Below are positions 1-6,330 of a stretch of DNA of 8,958 bases, one piece after another; positions within the stretch are counted from its first letter, which is position 1, and each line of letters begins with the position of its first letter. The position numbers were made by a program, and so were the translations under genes. The DNA comes from Candidatus Hecatellales archaeon B24 (GTDB lineage Archaea; Thermoproteota; Bathyarchaeia; Hecatellales; Hecatellaceae): the NCBI GenBank assembly GCA_001593855.1, contig LUCC01000026.1, positions 1 through 8,958 of the forward strand, in the 5' to 3' direction. The notes beneath the pieces are model-generated. The model saw nothing but the letters and a program-made list of their open reading frames with translations, made no database searches and had not been told where the DNA came from.

Positions 1-33
1 TATCTATACTTTTTCGAGTGTGCGTTAATCGGT

Positions 34-390
34 CTAAACCTTCGCTAATACTTTAAGTTTTTCTATAAGTTTCTTGGCGTCTTTAATATAAAGTTTGGCT
101 AGGGCTTCTGTTGCAAAGTCTTCGTAGAAGTTTGCATGTAGGCTTTCAGCTGAAGCATAAAGCCTTGGAATTTCAGTATCCCCTGTTTCCTCGTAAAGCC
201 TACTGATGGCTATGGATAAGTCTCTATGTGTAGCATGACGCCAGCCTCTAGATTCAGCCACAACCTTAATGGCTTCGGCTACAGCACCCCAAAACTTTTC
301 ACAGGCTTGAGTAAGCTCACCTCTAGCCAGAAGCTCCCCACCTTCCTTAAGATATTTTTTGTTAAGTTCGAAATACTTCTTAACACTCAC
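34..390 (-). CDS. PaREP1-family (HEPN-like) small helical protein
   Basis: A 118-residue, all-helical, charged protein that I assign to the archaeal PaREP1/PaREP8 family. The support is the N-terminal helix pair with a 'ARGELTQACEKFWGA' pattern (about residues 22-36) followed by a Trp-containing loop with 'HATHRD' (about 52-57), and a 'SAESLHANFYED' segment (about 80-91) typical of the family's second half. PaREP1 proteins are related to HEPN domains and are often multicopy in archaea; their molecular role is not established and I do not claim one. There is no signal peptide or membrane segment. The start is GTG, preceded by a GAGGT ribosome site at 399-403 with about 8 bases spacing. It lies downstream of the lipid genes on the same strand but is separated by 300 bases and has its own promoter, so it is probably unrelated to them. 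I see no clear intact RNase motif, so toxin activity is not supported. Confidence 0.8.
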   Translation of the reverse strand: MSVKKYFELNKKYLKEGGELLARGELTQACEKFWGAVAEAIKVVAESRGWRHATHRDLSIAISRLYEETGDTEIPRLYASAESLHANFYEDFATEALAKLYIKDAKKLIEKLKVLAKV

Positions 391-410
391 ATGCCTTTAC
401 CTCTCATACA

Positions 411-429
411 GTTAATCAACTTAATTAAC
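411..429 (-). promoter_or_regulatory. Candidate promoter with inverted repeat for the PaREP1-family gene
   Basis: GTTAAT (411-416) and ATTAAC (424-429) form a perfect 6-bp inverted repeat with a 7-base spacer. The right half overlaps an AT-rich TTAATTAA element (421-428) that could serve as the TATA box about 30 bases before the GTG start. A TATA box here would put the transcript start close to the start codon. AT-rich palindromes arise easily by chance, so the operator reading is weak. Confidence 0.35.
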
Positions 430-431
430 GG

Positions 432-581
432 CGCTCTTATTAAGATGTTGGCGCTTGAGTTTGTGGGGTGGCTCTTACCCGGTGGAGGGTGGGTTAAATA
501 AGCTCTATTCAGCTCCTTTCAGCCTCCCTCCAACCGCCACACCCCCACAAAAAGGTAAGCACCAACATCGTAATAAGAGCG
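432..581. repeat. Long imperfect inverted repeat (about 150 bp)
   Basis: The arm 432-455 and the reverse complement of 558-581 agree at 22 of 24 bases. Similarity continues inward more loosely: GTGGGG near 463-468 faces a reverse-complement match near 541-548, and the GGTGGAGGGTGGG stretch (481-493) resembles the complement of 521-537. The centre (about 494-520) is unpaired. The layout resembles a small foldback or MITE-like element, or two diverged copies of a site in opposite orientation. A TAATT pentamer lies 5 bases outside each arm (422-426 and 587-591), but it is too short and too AT-rich to prove a target duplication. Confidence 0.7.
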
Positions 582-651
582 TTCCATAATTTTGCTCAAC
601 GCTGCGTTAAAATCCAGAGTTGAGACATATTCTGCTTTTAAGGCTTTACCA

Positions 652-683
652 GGGATTTTAGGGGTTAAGCCCTTTAGCATCCC
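652..683 (-). terminator. Weak hairpin after the GGPP synthase gene
   Basis: GGGAT (652-656) pairs with ATCCC (679-683), and an inner AGGG/CCCT pair closes a 6-base loop, with an asymmetric internal loop between the two stems. It lies 9 bases beyond the stop codon of the last gene of the minus-strand cluster. No strong T-tract follows on the minus strand, and archaeal termination usually depends on T-tracts, so this is only a candidate. Confidence 0.25.
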
Positions 684-691
684 GGAAAAGT

Positions 692-1711
692 TTAAAATTC
701 TCTGCCCACCAAGATTTTTGCTAGGGTTTGAAGGTCTTTTTTAGCTTGACTTTCGGGTAGGGGTTGAAGCTTTGCTAGGGCTTCCTTCACGTAGGCTTCG
801 GCTTTAGCCTTAGCATATTTTATTCCTCCAAGTTTTACCACGAGGTTTAAGGCTTTGTTCAGGGTTTCCCTGCTTTCGGAATGTGAAGCCTTTACGATGG
901 CTTCTCGTTGCTGCTGGTTTGCCTTTGAAAGGGCATAGATTATTGGCATGGTTTTCTTTCCGTCGCGGAGGTCGCTTCCAACGGGCTTTCCAAGCTTGCT
1001 TTCGTCGGCTGTTAGGCCTAGGACATCGTCAACCATTTGGAAGCCTATTCCGGCAAGCCTTCCGTATTCGCCTAGGAGGCCTACCATGTCTAGGCTGGCT
1101 CCTCCTACCAGGGAGCCTACTTCAGCTGAAGCCTTGAAAAAGTAGGCTGTTTTCCTCTCCACCATAGCCAAATATTCTTCCTCTGAAACCGTGTTCCGCC
1201 TTTCAAACTCCATGTCAAGCATCTGACCTTCGCAGATTCTAACCGTGGCCTCGGCTAAGGTTTCAACCACCCTGACGATGGTTTGCTCCGGAACCCCCCT
1301 AAGCCTTAAGCCTTTCGAGGCCGCCTGGAAAACCTTTGCGAAGAGGAAGTCTCCAGCTATGATGGCTGTGGGTTCACCCCACCTAGCGTGGACGGAGGGA
1401 ACTCCACGCCTAACCAGGTCCCTGTCAATAATATCGTCGTGAATCAGGGTGAAGGTGTGAAGAATTTCAAGGGATGCCGCAGCGGGTATGACTTTGTCTC
1501 CCACACCCCCCACGGCTTCGCAGGCTTTGAAGGCGAGGTAGGGTCTAAGCATCTTCCCTCCAGCCTTGAAAAGATGTCTTGAAGCCTGGTATAGGGTTTC
1601 AGCAGGCTTAAACTCTGTCCTAAGAGTTTCATCAATGTAGGCTTTAACCTTCCCAGCGGTTTGAGCTAGGTCACTTGGCCATTCTAGGCCTGAACTTATA
1701 TCCGTACTCAA
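692..1711 (-). CDS. idsA: Geranylgeranyl diphosphate synthase (trans-prenyltransferase)
   Basis: A 339-residue trans-isoprenyl diphosphate synthase, which condenses IPP with allylic diphosphates, here most likely to C20 GGPP for archaeal ether lipids. Visible motifs are GGKMLRP (51-57, substrate diphosphate binding), the first Asp-rich motif DDIID (92-96) followed by RR (101-102), EGQ (161-163), KT (187-188) and the second Asp-rich region DDVLG (228-232) with GSDLRDGKKT after it (245-254). Phe87, five residues before the first Asp-rich motif, matches the aromatic residue that limits chain length to C20 in archaeal type I GGPP synthases. The fifth position of the second motif is Gly instead of Asp. 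The start is TTG at 1711, with AAGGA four bases upstream; no ATG, GTG or TTG follows early in frame. This start lies inside the DUF35 gene (41-base overlap), so the two are probably translationally coupled. Chain length is inferred, not proven. Confidence 0.93.
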   Translation of the reverse strand: MSTDISSGLEWPSDLAQTAGKVKAYIDETLRTEFKPAETLYQASRHLFKAGGKMLRPYLAFKACEAVGGVGDKVIPAAASLEILHTFTLIHDDIIDRDLVRRGVPSVHARWGEPTAIIAGDFLFAKVFQAASKGLRLRGVPEQTIVRVVETLAEATVRICEGQMLDMEFERRNTVSEEEYLAMVERKTAYFFKASAEVGSLVGGASLDMVGLLGEYGRLAGIGFQMVDDVLGLTADESKLGKPVGSDLRDGKKTMPIIYALSKANQQQREAIVKASHSESRETLNKALNLVVKLGGIKYAKAKAEAYVKEALAKLQPLPESQAKKDLQTLAKILVGREF

Positions 1712-2081
1712 TTATTCCTTCAACTCCAGCCTCCCTAATCTTCCGGAAAACCATTTCAACAGGCATTCCAACCCTAACTTCCTCGGGGAAAACGTCGACG
1801 ATTTGGCTGAGAATTTTAACGCCTTCCCCCAGCTCCACGATCCCTATAATGTAGGGAACCTGAAGCTCGTAGCCTCTTGGAGGACTTTCCCTAATCACCG
1901 TGTACGATACAAGCTTACCCTTCTCGTTTAGCTTGTACTCTTCAAGCTCTCTGCTTCCACACCGGTTGCAGACAAGCCTCCTTGGAAAGTGGATAGCTCC
2001 GCATCTGGGGCAGCGGGTTCCAATAAGCCTGTACCTGTATTTTGACTCTCTCCAGTATCGTGGAGCACTCAGCGAGGTCAG
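1671..2081 (-). CDS. DUF35 zinc-ribbon/OB-fold protein, partner of thiolase and HMG-CoA synthase
   Basis: A 136-residue protein with the classic DUF35 order. A short helix with 'PRYWRE' (7-12) comes first, then a rubredoxin-like zinc ribbon with C24-x2-C27 and C38-x2-C41, then an OB fold (about 55-136). In archaea this family bridges acetoacetyl-CoA thiolase and HMG-CoA synthase in one complex sharing a CoA site, so that acetoacetyl-CoA passes directly between them; gene order here (thiolase then DUF35) supports the same role. The start is odd: the frame is open from a TGA at the thiolase end, and no ATG, GTG or TTG occurs before the zinc ribbon. CTG at 2081 sits one base after the thiolase stop, six bases after GGAGGG (2088-2093), and gives the usual length of N-terminus. 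A GTG at 1898 would give only 75 residues and delete the zinc ribbon, so I reject it. Confidence 0.88.
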   Translation of the reverse strand: MTSLSAPRYWRESKYRYRLIGTRCPRCGAIHFPRRLVCNRCGSRELEEYKLNEKGKLVSYTVIRESPPRGYELQVPYIIGIVELGEGVKILSQIVDVFPEEVRVGMPVEMVFRKIREAGVEGIIEYGYKFRPRMAK

Positions 2082-2082
2082 C

Positions 2083-3237
2083 TTAAACCCTCCTCAAAAC
2101 TGTTACCGCCGCAAGAGAGTACAGTCCTCCAAGGCTCTGGGCAACCCCAACTTTGGCGTTTGAAACCTGGTTTGCACCTGCCTCACCTTTAAGCTGCCAG
2201 CATATTTCCACTATCTGGTAGAGGCTTGTGGCTCCACCAGGGTTTCCCCTAGCCTTCAGCCCTCCCATGGTGTTGGTTGGAAGACTTCCTCCAACAGCAA
2301 GCTTACCGGAGGCAGCCATCCCAGCGGCTTCACCCCTCTCAGCTAAGCCTAAATCCTCCAATGATATAAGTCCTATCACGTCTGCACAGTCGTGAACCTC
2401 AGCTAGGCTTACATCTTTAATGGTTATTCCAGCCCGGCGGTAGGCTTTCTCCGCTGCAAGCCTTGTAGCCTTGAAGGAAAGCATGTCTTCGGCTTCTGTT
2501 AGGATGAAGTCTCCTGAGGCTGAAGCCGCACCTGCAACTTCGATGGGGGTGCCCGCGTATTTTCCAGCCTCTTCAAGGGGGCATACGAGGACTGCGGCAG
2601 CTCCATCCCCTAGGCTTGAAACCTCGAGAAGCCTTAAAGGGTCTGCTATGACCGGCGACTTCATAACTTGCTCCACGGTTATCCTGTTCCTGTACTGGGC
2701 GTAGGGGTTGTTGGAGGCGTGGAGGTGGCTGTTAACCGCCATGGCTGCAACCTCCTCATGGGAGACTTTGAAACGCTCCCTGTAAAGCCTATGGAGGAAG
2801 GCTGCTAAACCTCTAACGTTAACCCCGGTGTAGGCTAGGTATTCCTGTTCAACTCCTGCCATCAGAGCTTTAGAAGCGTCAGCGGAGGAAGCGTCTGAAG
2901 GCTTATCAACTCCAACGGCCAAGGCAAGGTTGACCTCCCCTGAACCTACAGCCCTACAGGCTTCGTGGAGGGCTAGGGCTCCAGAAGCATCTGAAGCCTC
3001 CACGCTTAAAACTTCAACTCCGTAGAGGCTTAGGCTATCGGCTATCAGGGCTCCAAGGTTCCCCTGGTTTTGAACCAGCTGGCATAGGGCGCTTCCAACG
3101 TAGAGGGCGTCGACCTTGGAAACACCTGCCTGGTCTAGGGCTTTCCAAGAGGCTTCAACAGCCAGGTCTCTGAGGGATTTATCCCAGAACTCTCCAACCT
3201 TGGTACATCCCACGCCTATTATAGCCGTTTTACGCAT
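2083..3237 (-). CDS. Archaeal acetoacetyl-CoA thiolase homologue with altered active site
   Basis: A 384-residue thiolase of the archaeal/SCP-x-like group, expected to condense two acetyl-CoA to acetoacetyl-CoA for HMG-CoA synthase. Fold markers are present throughout: 'AIIGVGCTKVGE' at the start, 'GDGAAAVLV' (210-218), 'EVHDCAD' with His282 (280-286), 'TMGGLKARGNPGGAT' (323-337) and a Gly-rich end 'QSLGG' (367-371). Two key positions are unusual. The segment normally reading EAACASGG with the nucleophilic Cys reads EASDASGA, placing Asp83 at that position; the GHP motif that normally supplies the base His reads GNP, giving Asn332. Asp83 is codon GAT, two or three changes from any Cys codon, so one base error cannot explain it. 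The frame is intact and full length, so this is not a decayed gene. It may be a structural subunit, use another Cys (for example 52 or 94), or perform altered chemistry. It starts at ATG with TGAGG five bases upstream and has its own promoter. Confidence 0.85.
   Translation of the reverse strand: MRKTAIIGVGCTKVGEFWDKSLRDLAVEASWKALDQAGVSKVDALYVGSALCQLVQNQGNLGALIADSLSLYGVEVLSVEASDASGALALHEACRAVGSGEVNLALAVGVDKPSDASSADASKALMAGVEQEYLAYTGVNVRGLAAFLHRLYRERFKVSHEEVAAMAVNSHLHASNNPYAQYRNRITVEQVMKSPVIADPLRLLEVSSLGDGAAAVLVCPLEEAGKYAGTPIEVAGAASASGDFILTEAEDMLSFKATRLAAEKAYRRAGITIKDVSLAEVHDCADVIGLISLEDLGLAERGEAAGMAASGKLAVGGSLPTNTMGGLKARGNPGGATSLYQIVEICWQLKGEAGANQVSNAKVGVAQSLGGLYSLAAVTVLRRV
2088..2093 (-). 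promoter_or_regulatory. Strong Shine-Dalgarno site that fixes the DUF35 CTG start
   Basis: The minus strand reads GGAGGG here, inside the last codons of the thiolase gene, with six bases to the proposed CTG start at 2081. This is the best ribosome site near any possible start of the DUF35 frame and is the main reason for choosing CTG. Confidence 0.7.
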
Positions 3238-3288
3238 GCCGCCTGCCTCACAGCTTGAAGGAAAGCCGGTTGAAAGCTTGAAGTAACA

Positions 3289-3298
3289 TTTTTAAAAG
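3289..3298 (-). promoter_or_regulatory. Candidate TATA box for thiolase-DUF35-GGPP synthase
   Basis: The minus strand reads CTTTTAAAAA in the 91-base gap between HMG-CoA synthase and the thiolase, with a purine-rich GGGGATA just upstream as a possible BRE. A start about 25 bases downstream (near 3268) would leave a leader of roughly 30 bases before the thiolase ATG with its TGAGG ribosome site. Confidence 0.5.
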
Positions 3299-3328
3299 CT
3301 ATCCCCGGAAGCCTCCACAGTTCAAAGG

Positions 3329-4372
3329 CTAAATCTTTATTTTTCCCCTAAACCTCGCGTAAACAGCATAGTCTATGTATTTCTTCCTGTTCAGCAACTG
3401 AGAAATCAGGGGTGCAGGATTACCTCTTGTAGGAATGTTTTTAACCAGGAAGCTGAAGGCGTCGCTTCCAGCTCCTGAACCATAGGAGACCACGAGAACA
3501 CGGTCTCCGGGACGTGCTGACTCTAAAACCGCTGCTAAGCCTAGCAGGCAGTTCCCAGCGTAGGTGTTACCTATGTAGGGTGCGAGGTAGCCGGGTTTAA
3601 GCTGCTCCTCCTCGAAGCCCAGCATGAAGCCTGCTTTAAGCGGGAATTTAACGTTAGGCTGGTGGAAGACAGCATACCTATAATCTTCAGGGCTTGTACC
3701 CAGCTCCTCCATAAGCGACTTAGCAGCGCAGATTATATGCTTGAAGTAGGAGGGCTCTCCTGTGAAGCGTTCAGCATGCTTAGGATAGCATTGTTCAGCC
3801 CTCCTCCAGAAGTCAGGTGTGTCGGTAACGTAGGAGGAGGAGCCCTCTATCAGAGCTATAGCATTCTCTGAGGCTGGACCTATAATATAGGCAGCTCCAC
3901 CGCAGGAGGCAGCATACTCCAAGTCGTCTGACGGGGGACTCTGAGCGGTGTCAACTCCGACAGCCATCCCATATTTAATCATGCCTGAAGACACAAGTCC
4001 TATACATGCTTGAAGGGCTTCAGTTCCAGCCTTGCAGGCGAACTCCATGTCGGCTGTAACTATGTCTGAGGAAGCCCCTATGGCCGCAGCTACAATAGTT
4101 CCGCAGGGTTTAACGGCGTAAGGCTTGGATTCGGAGCCTACGTATATGGCTCCTATTTCAGTGGGGTTAATGCCTGAGCTTGCAACAGCGTACTTAGCGG
4201 CCTCCGTGGCTATGGTTACAGCGTCCTCGTCCATCGATGCCACTGCGATTTCCGAAGCCTTTGATTCCACCCCGTTTTTACCCCAGAGCCTTGCAACTTC
4301 TGAAACTTTAAGCCTGAAAGCGGGGATATACGCCCCGTAGCCAACTATTCCAACAGGGCTTTTAACCTTCAA
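3329..4372 (-). CDS. Hydroxymethylglutaryl-CoA synthase, archaeal type
   Basis: A 347-residue HMG-CoA synthase, which condenses acetyl-CoA with acetoacetyl-CoA to give HMG-CoA, the first committed precursor of archaeal isoprenoids. The N-terminus 'VGIVGYGAYIPAFRLK' is typical. The catalytic set is complete: Glu81 in 'SESKPYAVKP', Cys113 in 'EFACKAGTEA' and His237 in 'FHQPN', matching Glu/Cys/His of bacterial and archaeal homologues. 'GNTYAGN' and 'SYGSGAGSDAF' near the C-terminus complete the fold. Length is normal for the archaeal form, which is shorter than the eukaryotic one. The start is TTG at 4372, since an in-frame TAA lies just upstream; a GGAGG lies rather far (13 bases) before it. 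The next genes are thiolase and DUF35, its known complex partners, after a 91-base gap with a TATA box. Unlike the thiolase, nothing in its active site is altered. Confidence 0.95.
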   Translation of the reverse strand: MKVKSPVGIVGYGAYIPAFRLKVSEVARLWGKNGVESKASEIAVASMDEDAVTIATEAAKYAVASSGINPTEIGAIYVGSESKPYAVKPCGTIVAAAIGASSDIVTADMEFACKAGTEALQACIGLVSSGMIKYGMAVGVDTAQSPPSDDLEYAASCGGAAYIIGPASENAIALIEGSSSYVTDTPDFWRRAEQCYPKHAERFTGEPSYFKHIICAAKSLMEELGTSPEDYRYAVFHQPNVKFPLKAGFMLGFEEEQLKPGYLAPYIGNTYAGNCLLGLAAVLESARPGDRVLVVSYGSGAGSDAFSFLVKNIPTRGNPAPLISQLLNRKKYIDYAVYARFRGKIKI

Positions 4373-4463
4373 CCCTTACAGGATTCCTCCTACACCGTTT
4401 CAACCTAAAACTGAATATCACTCAACACCAGCCAGATACGCCTAAGTGTTGGTGCTGAAGGTG

Positions 4464-4479
4464 TTTAAAAAGGCTTCGG
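4464..4479 (-). promoter_or_regulatory. Candidate BRE/TATA promoter for HMG-CoA synthase
   Basis: The minus strand reads CCGAAG (BRE-like) followed by CCTTTTTAAA (4464-4473) in the 116-base gap after the G1P dehydrogenase stop. A start near 4440 would give a leader of about 65-70 bases, longer than most archaeal leaders. Within that leader CAACAC and GTGTTG could form a 6-bp stem with a 17-base loop; I give this little weight. The T-run could also end transcription from upstream. Confidence 0.5.
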
Positions 4480-4488
4480 TTCCCCTTT

Positions 4489-5547
4489 TCATATAACCTC
4501 GGTTTTCCTGGCCAATTTCAGGGCTGAAGCTCTGGTTAAGCCTCTTTCCCCGAGGATTGTGTACCTTTCAGGCCTGATTTTATGAGCTATCGTCAAAGCC
4601 TTAACCACGTCTACGCCTTCAACTCCAAGCTCTGAAGATGTCGTCGGCGCACCAATCATTTTAAGCACTGCTTTAATTCTCCGCCACTGAAGCTTGTGGA
4701 GGTGAGCCATCATTATGGTTCCAACACCGCAGCGTTCACCGTGAAGAGACTTTCCAGGGGCAACCCTCTCTAGGGCATGGCTGAAAAGATGCTCCGAGCC
4801 GCTGCAGGGCCTGGAGCTTCCAGCAATGCTCATGGCAACCCCACAGCTTATGAGAGCTTCAACAACTGTTCTGACACCTTCCTCTGAGCCCTCCCTGATA
4901 AGCTTGGCGTTTCCAGCTACAAGCCTAGCACTCATAAGGGCTAGGTTAGCCGCATAGTCGCCGTAGTATTCCCCGCGAAGCTGATGGGCAAGCCACCAGT
5001 CTCGGACCGCCGTAAACTTTGCTATAATGTCTCCGCAGCCGCTGGCCAGAAGCCTGTAGGGAGCTTTAAGAATTACTTCTATGTCCGCTATGATGGCTAG
5101 GGGGCTTTGAGCTTTAACCGAGGATAGGCTTTCACCGTCGTGGAGGGAGGCTTGAGGGCTTGCTATCCCATCGTGGGAGGCAGCGGTGGGACAGCTTATA
5201 AAGGGGATTCCCACCCTAGCCGAAGCCAGCTTGGTTACATCTATGACTTTTCCTCCTCCAACCCCGACGGCTGCGGAGTGCCTGCCATCTCTTAAAATTT
5301 TTTCAGTTTTCCTAACAGCCTTCTCAGATGCCTCTTCAACCTTTATGTGGAGGGCTTCCAGCCCCGTGTCTGCCAGCGAGTCCAGCACCGCTTTACCGGC
5401 AACCCTATAGGTTTTAGACCCGGTTACCACAAGGATTCTGCCTTTAATTCCCAGTTCAAGACAGACCTCCCCCACCGATTCTAGGATTTCCCCTCCAACC
5501 ACAACCTTCCTCGGAAGCTCCATAGAGTGCATTCTGGAGGAAATCAT
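4489..5547 (-). CDS. egsA: sn-Glycerol-1-phosphate dehydrogenase
   Basis: A 352-residue NAD(P)-dependent dehydrogenase that reduces dihydroxyacetone phosphate to sn-glycerol-1-phosphate, the archaeal-handed backbone of membrane lipids. Markers of the family are the nucleotide-binding 'GVGGGKVIDVTK' (95-106), 'PTAASHDGIASPQAS' (120-134) and the Zn2+ ligands expected at Asp173 ('GCGDIIAK'), His253 ('SGSEHLFSHALE') and His269 ('SLHGERCGVG'). These Zn-site motifs separate it from plain glycerol dehydrogenases, though both belong to the same iron/zinc-dependent superfamily. The ATG at 5547 is one base after the GGGP synthase stop, and a GGAGG about 10 bases upstream supports it; ATGs at residues 6 and 9 are possible but have no better ribosome site. 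Adjacency to GGGP synthase, which consumes its product, supports the assignment. Confidence 0.96.
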   Translation of the reverse strand: MISSRMHSMELPRKVVVGGEILESVGEVCLELGIKGRILVVTGSKTYRVAGKAVLDSLADTGLEALHIKVEEASEKAVRKTEKILRDGRHSAAVGVGGGKVIDVTKLASARVGIPFISCPTAASHDGIASPQASLHDGESLSSVKAQSPLAIIADIEVILKAPYRLLASGCGDIIAKFTAVRDWWLAHQLRGEYYGDYAANLALMSARLVAGNAKLIREGSEEGVRTVVEALISCGVAMSIAGSSRPCSGSEHLFSHALERVAPGKSLHGERCGVGTIMMAHLHKLQWRRIKAVLKMIGAPTTSSELGVEGVDVVKALTIAHKIRPERYTILGERGLTRASALKLARKTEVI

Positions 5548-5548
5548 T

Positions 5549-6322
5549 CTAACGTTGCCTCCGCCTTCCAGCCGCCTGCCTCACGGCCTTCACTATCTCA
5601 CGTATTTTCTCCTCGGAGCCTCCGGCCTCCTCAACCACGGTTCCTGTAACTATTATGTCGGCTCCAGCCTTCACAAGGCTTCCAGCTGTTTCACCGTTCC
5701 TTATGCCTCCGCCTACGATTAAAGGCACCTTTAAAGCTTTCTTAACAGCTCCTACAACCTCTGGGGGGATGGCACGCTCAGCTCCGGAGCCAGCTTCCAA
5801 ATATATGAGCCTCATTCCAAGGTACTGGCCTGCTAGGGCGTAGGCTACAGCCAGAGAAGGCTTACTAAAGGGGATAGGCCTGGCGAATCCTATGTATCCG
5901 GCGGCGCCCCCCTGCCCCATTATAATGTAGCCTAGCGGAATGGCTTCAAGCTTAAGCCTTCTAACCATTGGGGCTGCAATGGCTTGAGCTCCAATCAGAA
6001 AGTAGGGGTTAGACGAGTTAAGCAGGCTCATGAAGAGTATGGCGTCTGCACGCCCTGACAAGCCTGTAACGTTGCCTGGGAAGAGTATTAGAGGAATCTC
6101 CACCCTCCTCTTGATGGCGTCGGCTACTGCCTCCAACTCTGTTTGGGAGGCTATGGTTGAGCCTCCAAGCAGGATGGCGGAGCTTCCAGCCTTTTCCGCT
6201 TTTAAAGCTGTTTCAGCCGCCTGGCTTGGAGCAGTCTTCTCAGGGTCTATGAGGGTGAGGTGGAGGCTTCCCTCGGCTTTAAGCTTCCTGTGAAGGTAGG
6301 ATTCAACCCTTCCAGGTTTCAA
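5549..6322 (-). CDS. (S)-3-O-geranylgeranylglyceryl phosphate synthase
   Basis: A 257-residue TIM-barrel prenyltransferase of the PcrB/GGGP synthase family, which forms the first ether bond between sn-glycerol-1-phosphate and geranylgeranyl diphosphate. Diagnostic segments are 'HLTLIDPEK' (21-29), 'GGST' (53-56), 'FPGN' (81-84), 'SLLNSSNPYFLIGAQA' (99-114), 'YLEAGSGA' (174-181) and 'VGGGIRNGETA' (203-213), the last two lining the phosphate and glycerol sites. The pattern fits the group II enzymes. The C-terminus ends in a basic tail (RRRQR). Start is TTG at 6322, the first start codon in frame, with GGAGG about 12 bases upstream lying at the end of the geranylgeranyl reductase gene; the gap to that gene is 8 bases. 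One base separates it from G1P dehydrogenase downstream, so these three genes are almost certainly co-transcribed. Confidence 0.96.
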   Translation of the reverse strand: MKPGRVESYLHRKLKAEGSLHLTLIDPEKTAPSQAAETALKAEKAGSSAILLGGSTIASQTELEAVADAIKRRVEIPLILFPGNVTGLSGRADAILFMSLLNSSNPYFLIGAQAIAAPMVRRLKLEAIPLGYIIMGQGGAAGYIGFARPIPFSKPSLAVAYALAGQYLGMRLIYLEAGSGAERAIPPEVVGAVKKALKVPLIVGGGIRNGETAGSLVKAGADIIVTGTVVEEAGGSEEKIREIVKAVRQAAGRRRQR

Positions 6323-6330
6323 CCTGAAAT

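Larger units (their letters stand above)
391..691. other. Gene-free intergenic stretch
   Basis: No reading frame here resembles a protein. It contains the upstream region of the PaREP1-family gene, a long imperfect inverted repeat (432-581), and the 3' flank of the GGPP synthase gene with a weak hairpin (652-683). No tRNA-like or other structured RNA gene was recognised. Confidence 0.7.

Noticed and set aside
34..390. HEPN ribonuclease toxin of a toxin-antitoxin pair
   Set aside because: No MNT-type nucleotidyltransferase or other antitoxin partner is adjacent and no clear R-x4-6-H catalytic motif is present at the expected place.
226..501. Plus-strand frame of 91 residues over the PaREP1 gene and its upstream gap
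   Set aside because: It is antisense to the PaREP1-family gene, ends inside the inverted repeat and has no recognisable protein features.
432..581. CRISPR array
   Set aside because: There are only two repeat units, in opposite orientation, with no regular spacers and no cas genes nearby.
1671..1898. Short DUF35 starting at GTG 1898
   Set aside because: It would remove the four-Cys zinc ribbon, which is intact and in frame upstream.
2990..2995. Asp83 of the thiolase as a sequencing error or frameshift
   Set aside because: GAT differs from TGT by two bases and from TGC by three, the frame is intact on both sides, and the GHP motif is altered as well, which points to real divergence.
4423..4456. 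Hairpin in the HMG-CoA synthase leader as a riboswitch
   Set aside because: Only a 6-bp stem with a 17-base loop is visible, and it matches no riboswitch architecture I know.
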